This document shows positions 59,779-64,000 of a stretch of 64,000 bases of DNA, piece after piece (position 1 is the first letter of the stretch; the number at the start of each line of letters is the position of its first letter). The stretch is taken from positions 186,001 through 250,000 of the forward strand of contig CADBKQ010000004.1 of NCBI GenBank assembly GCA_902795275.1. Direction: 5' to 3'. A program made the translations under genes and the position numbers. The notes under the pieces are model-generated. The model was not told the DNA's origin. It saw nothing but the letters and a program-made list of their open reading frames with translations, and did not search any database. The stretch is from an uncultured Eubacteriales bacterium. GTDB taxonomy: Bacteria; Bacillota; Clostridia; Christensenellales; Aristaeellaceae.

Positions 59779-61437
59779 TCAGTCCTGTCCGTCCACAACC
59801 GACATTTCCCGATACATGTTTTTAACCGAACCGTTCCAGGAGGACTGGATGCCCCGCAGCCTTTCCGACGTGGCGTAATACCGCAGCCGGGAGAACAGCG
59901 GAATCCACGCGGCGTCCTCCTGCACGATGATTCTCTCCAGCTCCCGGTATTCCCGGATGCGCGCTTCCGCGTCTTGGATGCCCCGCGCCCGCGTCACCCG
60001 TTCCATCACGTCTTCCTTCGGATAGCAAAGGCTTCGGAAGGTGGTGTTTTCCCGATTGCCAAAGAAGGTATAAATAAAATTGTCGGGGTCGTCATAATCC
60101 GCCGTCCACAGCGCGGCGTAGCAGGCCAGCCTGCCGCTTTTCCGCAGGCGCATGAATTCGCTTTCTTCCAGCACGTCGATGGACGCTTTCACGCCCACCT
60201 TCTCCCACATGGAAACGGCCAGCCGGATCAGGGCGATTTCCCACTGCGTGGAGGAGGTGTTCGCGCTGATCGTGAGGCCGAACCCGTCGGGATACCCGGC
60301 TTCCGCCAGCAGCCTCAGGGCTTCCTCCGGGTCGTAGGGGATTTCCGGCAGGTCGGGGTTGAATCCGTACAGTCCGTGGGGATAGATGCCGTTTTCCACG
60401 TTTCCCCGCCCGCTGTAGATCGCCGCGAGCAGCATGGGCCGGTTCAGCGCCAGCTGCAGCGCTTTGCGCACCCGCACGTCGTCCAGCGGCGCGACGGATT
60501 CGTTCAGGGCGATATAGGTGGTGCCGATGCGCTGCACGTGGAAAAGCCTGTCGCGGTACAGGTCGCCGTGATAGAAGAATTCCGCGGCGTTGCCCACTTC
60601 GTCTAAATCCAGCACGTCGATTTCGCCGTTTTCAAACATCCGCCGCAGCTCCTGCGGTTCCGTCAGGAAGCGGAGGTCAAGCCCCTCGCATCGGGGCGCG
60701 CCCTGCCAGCAGTTGGGATTCGCTTTCAGCAGCATGCCCTTGCCCGCTTCCCATCTCCAGAGGATGAACGAGCCTGTGCCGACTGTGCATTCGGGGTCGG
60801 TGCCAAAGCGGCTGCCCGCAGCTTTCGTCGTTTCCTCATCCAGGATGGAGGCGCCGGGCATGGAAAGGCTGGCCAGGAACGCCGAGAAGGGCTCCTCCAG
60901 CGTGATGGTGAAGTCCAGGTCGCCGAGGACACGGAAGCCCGCCAGCGTGTCCGTTTCCCCTTTTTCCAGCTGGGCCGCGCCCAGAATGCCGTCGGCAATA
61001 TCCCGGTTGCAGGAATCGGGATGCGTCAGCAGCCGGGTGAAGGTATAGAGCACGTCGGAGGCGGTCAGGGGCGCGCCGTTGCTGAATGTCACGTTTTCCC
61101 GCAGATGGAAGGTATAGGCGCATCCGTCATCGGAGATTTCCCAGGATTTGGCCAATGACGGCAGAATCTCGATATCGCCGTCCGCGCCGTTTTCCATTTC
61201 CACCAGGCGGTTGAACACGTTCTGGGCAATGGTATAGTAAATCGTTGTACACTGAAAATCCACCGTGTCCGGCTCGTCCTCCACCGCCACGAGAAAACGG
61301 GAGGTGTCGGTCTCCGGCGTCTGCTGCGCGCTCGCGGTGCTTTCCTCCGTGCGCGGGGAACAAGCCGCAAAGGAAACCATTGCGGAAAGGAGCAGGAGCA
61401 GGCAAACAAGCCTTTTCCGTCTGACGATTAACTGCAT
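59779..61437 (-). CDS. family 5 solute-binding lipoprotein (oligopeptide type)
   Basis: This 552-residue lipoprotein has signal LVCLLLLLSAMVSFAAC with the lipobox Cys at residue 26. The SBP_bac_5 fold is shown by AKSWEISDDGCAYTFHLRENVTFSNGAPLTASDV, VRKALQLALNR and YDPEEALRLLAEAGYPDGF. It binds peptides or similar ligands at the membrane. No permease or ATPase gene is adjacent. Instead it is first in an operon with a Cache/c-di-GMP protein, so it may serve as a ligand-sensing component. ATG 61437 follows CGAAGGAGGAACCGCC. Confidence 0.92.
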   Translation of the reverse strand: MQLIVRRKRLVCLLLLLSAMVSFAACSPRTEESTASAQQTPETDTSRFLVAVEDEPDTVDFQCTTIYYTIAQNVFNRLVEMENGADGDIEILPSLAKSWEISDDGCAYTFHLRENVTFSNGAPLTASDVLYTFTRLLTHPDSCNRDIADGILGAAQLEKGETDTLAGFRVLGDLDFTITLEEPFSAFLASLSMPGASILDEETTKAAGSRFGTDPECTVGTGSFILWRWEAGKGMLLKANPNCWQGAPRCEGLDLRFLTEPQELRRMFENGEIDVLDLDEVGNAAEFFYHGDLYRDRLFHVQRIGTTYIALNESVAPLDDVRVRKALQLALNRPMLLAAIYSGRGNVENGIYPHGLYGFNPDLPEIPYDPEEALRLLAEAGYPDGFGLTISANTSSTQWEIALIRLAVSMWEKVGVKASIDVLEESEFMRLRKSGRLACYAALWTADYDDPDNFIYTFFGNRENTTFRSLCYPKEDVMERVTRARGIQDAEARIREYRELERIIVQEDAAWIPLFSRLRYYATSERLRGIQSSWNGSVKNMYREMSVVDGQD

Positions 61438-61560
61438 GGCGGTTCCTCCTTCGGCTGCCTGCCAAAATGCGCTGTTTATTCAAGAGGCAAGAGGGGTCGA
61501 AACGGGTGAAACCAATTCATATGATCAAATGCATCTTCTGGGAAATAAATCTCCAAATTT

Positions 61561-61589
61561 ATTATAATGGAAAATATGCTTTTCAGCAA
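61561..61589 (-). promoter_or_regulatory. promoter of the SBP/c-di-GMP/xylanase operon
   Basis: Minus strand TTGCTG (61589-61584), a 17-bp spacer and TATAAT (61566-61561). The leader before the start codon is about 120 bases. Confidence 0.8.
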
Positions 61590-61672
61590 GAGTTTTTTCA
61601 CGAAAAAGCGTTTTTGTTTTTCGCCTCTGTTCAGCCGGTCTATTGTATAATGAAAGAAACGCTGGCCGCCCA

Positions 61673-61706
61673 TTCCGGAAAAGCGCTTTCGTTCCTTTTT
61701 CCGGAA
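61673..61706. promoter_or_regulatory. inverted repeat in the divergent SBP/mgl control region
   Basis: TTCCGGAAAA (61673-61682) and TTTTCCGGAA (61697-61706) with 14 bases between. It lies between the two divergent promoters and is a candidate regulator site. The rest of the 505-bp gap 61438-61942 shows only the two promoters and AT-rich sequence. Confidence 0.4.
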
Positions 61707-61762
61707 CGGCTGCAAGGAACAAAAAACGCTTTTTTGGCCCGCGATAAATCGGTATTTGGTGG

Positions 61763-61791
61763 TAGACAAGCCGAAAAAAACATGCTATAAT
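61763..61791 (+). promoter_or_regulatory. promoter of the mgl-type operon
   Basis: TAGACA (61763-61768), a 17-bp spacer and TATAAT (61786-61791). The leader is about 145 bases. Confidence 0.75.
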
Positions 61792-61942
61792 ATGCATCGA
61801 AATGAACCGGACGATTTGAAGAAGAAGATTGCTGCCGTTCACGCGAAACGTTTCCCCGGCGCGGCAGCCGGTGATGAATCCCATGAATCCCTTTGTAATA
61901 ATGGCAGAATTGCCATTCAAATTCATCAAGGAGGAAAGAACC

Positions 61943-62989
61943 ATGAAAAAACTCGTTGCTGTCCTGTTGACCCTGATGCTGACGCTGAGCTGCTTCGCCG
62001 CGCTCGCCGAAGGCGCCAAGACGGAGTACAATGTCGGCGTCCTCGTGTGGAAATTTGACGACACTTACGGCTCCACCGTGCGCAAGGGCATGATGGACTG
62101 GGCCGAAAAAGTCGGCGCTGAACTGGGCGTCACCATCAACCTGGATATGCAGGACGCCGGTGACGACATGTCCAAGCAGGTCGAAGAATGCGACCAGCTG
62201 ATCAGCAAGAACCCCGATTTCGTGATCATCAACCTGGCGGAGCCCGCCGGCGGCCAGGTGTTGGTGGACAAGCTGAAGGCTGCCAACATCCCCTTCCTGT
62301 TCTACAACATTCCCCCGTCTGAAGAAACCTATGATTCCGTCGTGAAGGAAACCGGCTCCTTCTTCGTGGGCACGCTGCCCCGCGAAGCCGGCGACATGCA
62401 GGGCGAAATTCTGGCCGACCTGTGGGCCGCTGATCCCGCCGCCATCGACAAGAATGGCGACGGCGTCATCCAGTTCGTGGAATTCAAGGGCGTTGCCAAC
62501 AACCCCGAAGCCATCGCCCGCACCCAGTATTCCGAAGAGACCGCCCGCGAGCTGGGCGTGCCGCTGGAAATGGTGACCGACATCATCGTGGCCGACTGGG
62601 ACACCGGCAAGGCCAACGACGCCATGAAGGCTACCTGGGCTGCGCATCCTGAAATTGAATTGGTGTTCGCCAACAACGACGACATGGCGCTGGGCGTCAT
62701 CGGCGCGCTGAATGAGACCGGCTACAACACCGGCAACGAAGGCGACAACTCCATCACCGTCATCGGCGTGGACGCCACCGAAGCCGCCATCGAAGCCATC
62801 AAGGCCGGCAGAATGACCGCTTCCGTGAAGCAGGACGGCGACGCCATGGGCGAAGCCAACATCCGCTTCATGATGAACTACCTGCTCAACGGCAGCTGGT
62901 TCGAGGGCCTGGATCAGTACAAGCTGAACGACGACGGCTGCTCCGTGTACATTCCGTACGCCAAGATCACCCAGGACGCTTTGAAGTAA
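61943..62989 (+). CDS. mglB: galactose/methylgalactoside-type sugar-binding protein
   Basis: This 348-residue secreted protein has a signal peptide (MKKLVAVLLTLMLTLSCFAALAE) and a periplasmic-binding-protein type I fold. The calcium loop DKNGDGVIQFVE and the sugar-binding segments VFANNDDMALG and VIGVDATEAAIEAI match MglB. ATG 61943 follows AAGGAGGAAAGAACC; the open frame upstream is not coding. An ATPase gene of the matching type follows. Galactose or glucose is the likely ligand. Confidence 0.9.
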   Translation: MKKLVAVLLTLMLTLSCFAALAEGAKTEYNVGVLVWKFDDTYGSTVRKGMMDWAEKVGAELGVTINLDMQDAGDDMSKQVEECDQLISKNPDFVIINLAEPAGGQVLVDKLKAANIPFLFYNIPPSEETYDSVVKETGSFFVGTLPREAGDMQGEILADLWAADPAAIDKNGDGVIQFVEFKGVANNPEAIARTQYSEETARELGVPLEMVTDIIVADWDTGKANDAMKATWAAHPEIELVFANNDDMALGVIGALNETGYNTGNEGDNSITVIGVDATEAAIEAIKAGRMTASVKQDGDAMGEANIRFMMNYLLNGSWFEGLDQYKLNDDGCSVYIPYAKITQDALK

Positions 62990-63024
62990 GCTATCCTTTT
63001 CAGCCTGAACGATTGAAGTCAAAG

Positions 63025-63058
63025 GGTTCCGGCGGCTTCGGCCGCCGGAACCTCTTTT
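63025..63058 (+). terminator. hairpin between mglB-type and mglA-type genes
   Basis: GGTTCCGGCGGC-TTCG-GCCGCCGGAACC followed by TCTTTT. It is probably a partial terminator that keeps the binding protein in excess over the transporter. Confidence 0.82.
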
Positions 63059-63111
63059 GAAACACTGTAGGAAAGAAACAGAATCCTGCTGAAAAGTGGT
63101 GAGGTTGAGAC

Positions 63112-64000
63112 ATGTCTGAACAACAATACCTGCTGGAAATGCTGGATATTGACAAGCAGTTTCCCGGCGTAAAGGCGCTGAACCACGCGCAGCTGCGGCT
63201 GCGGCCCGGCACCGTGCACGCTTTGATGGGGGAAAACGGCGCCGGGAAATCCACCTTGATGAAATGCCTCTTTGGGATCTATACCCGGGACGCGGGCACC
63301 GTGACCGTGAACGGACAGCCGGTGGCGTTCACCAGCCCGCGGGACGCCCTGGACAACGGGGTGGCCATGGTGCACCAGGAACTGAACCAGGTGCTGCGCC
63401 GGAACGTAATGGAAAACGTGTGGCTGGGCCGTTTCCCGACCAACAAGCTGGGCCTGGTGGACAACAAAAAAATGTACGCCGATACCAAAGCGGTCTTTGA
63501 CCGGCTGGAAATCGACGTGGATCCCAAGCAGATCATCGGCACCCTGTCGGTTTCCAAGCGGCAGATGGTGGAAATCGCAAAGGCCGTTTCCTATAACGCC
63601 CATATCCTGGTGCTGGACGAGCCCACCAGCTCGCTGACCGAGAACGAGGTGGAGCATTTGTTCCGCATCATGCGGCGGCTGACCGCCGAAGGCGTCGGCA
63701 TCATCTACATCAGCCACAAGATGGACGAGATCCTGCGGATTTCCGACGAAGTGACCATCATGCGCGACGGCCAATGGATCGCCACCAAAACCGCCAAGGA
63801 CCTGACCAAAGCAGAAATCATCCGCCTGATGGTGGGCCGGGAAATGACCAACCAGTTCCCGCCCAAAAACAATCAGATCGGCGACGTGCTGCTGGATGTG
63901 AAAAACTTTTCCGGCATGTATGAACCCACCTGCCACGACGTTTCCTTCCAACTGCACAGGGGAGAGGTGCTGGGCGTGGCCGGGCTGGTCGGCTCCCGGA
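63112..64000 (+). CDS. mglA: sugar ABC transporter ATP-binding protein (3' end outside window)
   Basis: The gene is open to the window end; 296 codons are visible of an expected ~500. The first ATPase domain is complete with Walker A GENGAGKST, Walker B VLDEPTSS and H-loop IYISHKM. The signature is the diverged LSVSKRQMVEIAKA seen in MglA/RbsA-type proteins. The second ATPase domain begins (LHRGEVLGVAGLVGS). ATG 63112 follows GGTGAGGTTGAGAC. The permease should lie just beyond the window. Confidence 0.93.
   Translation, partial: MSEQQYLLEMLDIDKQFPGVKALNHAQLRLRPGTVHALMGENGAGKSTLMKCLFGIYTRDAGTVTVNGQPVAFTSPRDALDNGVAMVHQELNQVLRRNVMENVWLGRFPTNKLGLVDNKKMYADTKAVFDRLEIDVDPKQIIGTLSVSKRQMVEIAKAVSYNAHILVLDEPTSSLTENEVEHLFRIMRRLTAEGVGIIYISHKMDEILRISDEVTIMRDGQWIATKTAKDLTKAEIIRLMVGREMTNQFPPKNNQIGDVLLDVKNFSGMYEPTCHDVSFQLHRGEVLGVAGLVGSR

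Noticed and set aside
61640..61655. Extra TATAAT at about 61646 as another forward promoter
   Set aside because: No acceptable -35 hexamer lies 16-18 bp upstream (GCCTCT at 17).

Overview
This is 64 kb of GC-rich bacterial chromosome with dense, mostly operonic genes. Most promoters I can read are of the sigma-A type, with -35 and -10 hexamers 17 bp apart. The SCIFF peptide and its radical-SAM maturase, together with HemZ, RecJ, RelA, LuxS, a YkgJ-type cysteine-cluster protein and many AGGAGG ribosome sites, point to the Firmicutes class Clostridia. The pectin, xylan and hexuronate genes suggest a plant-fibre degrader of the gut or rumen. I cannot name a species. No rRNA, tRNA, CRISPR array, transposase or prophage was seen.

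Layout. 1-3.9 kb: the 3' end of an NRPS with a terminal thioester-reductase domain, its phosphopantetheinyl transferase, then two decayed genes. 3.9-5.5 kb: metY (minus strand) behind a leader that encodes a Cys/Met-rich 36-residue peptide and has mutually exclusive antiterminator and terminator stems. 5.7-7.5 kb: SCIFF precursor and maturase. 7.7-24.6 kb: housekeeping genes (PLP decarboxylase, rimO, FAD oxidoreductase, dtd, P-loop protein, luxS, MBL hydrolase, hemZ, sugar isomerase, a SecD-like protein, recJ, relA, CCA transferase). 24.7-30.8 kb: accessory genes, including a DNA methyltransferase joined to a wall-binding barnase and its barstar, a diguanylate cyclase and an SRAP peptidase. 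30.8-44.7 kb: hexuronate and pectin catabolism (uxaCBA, kduI-kduD, GH28, GH105-like, GH3, a TIM-barrel isomerase), interrupted by azlCD. 44.9-53.8 kb: CAT-like protein, M32 carboxypeptidase, PNPOx protein, an iron-type ABC transporter and an RlmL-like methyltransferase. 53.9-61.4 kb: a three-gene operon of peptide-type binding lipoprotein, Cache/GGDEF/EAL/PAS protein and secreted GH10 xylanase. 61.9-64 kb: the start of an mgl-type sugar ABC operon, cut by the window end.

How the genes fit together. GH28 and the GH105-like enzyme would release galacturonate and unsaturated uronates. UxaC-UxaB-UxaA and KduI-KduD would bring both to 2-keto-3-deoxygluconate. GH10 and GH3 would serve xylan, and the mgl-type transporter would import sugar. 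Cyclic-di-GMP turnover is physically linked to the xylanase gene.

Many intergenic gaps are filled by short inverted-repeat elements of at least three kinds: arms built of degenerate 7-bp words (CAGAGTN, TAGGGAN, TTCTAAG, GGTAGGA); long palindromes with TGTCATCCYGA ends; and GGGGGAA...TTCCCCC stem-loops. One gap holds a series of six consecutive hairpins. These elements and the metY leader are the least conventional parts of the window.
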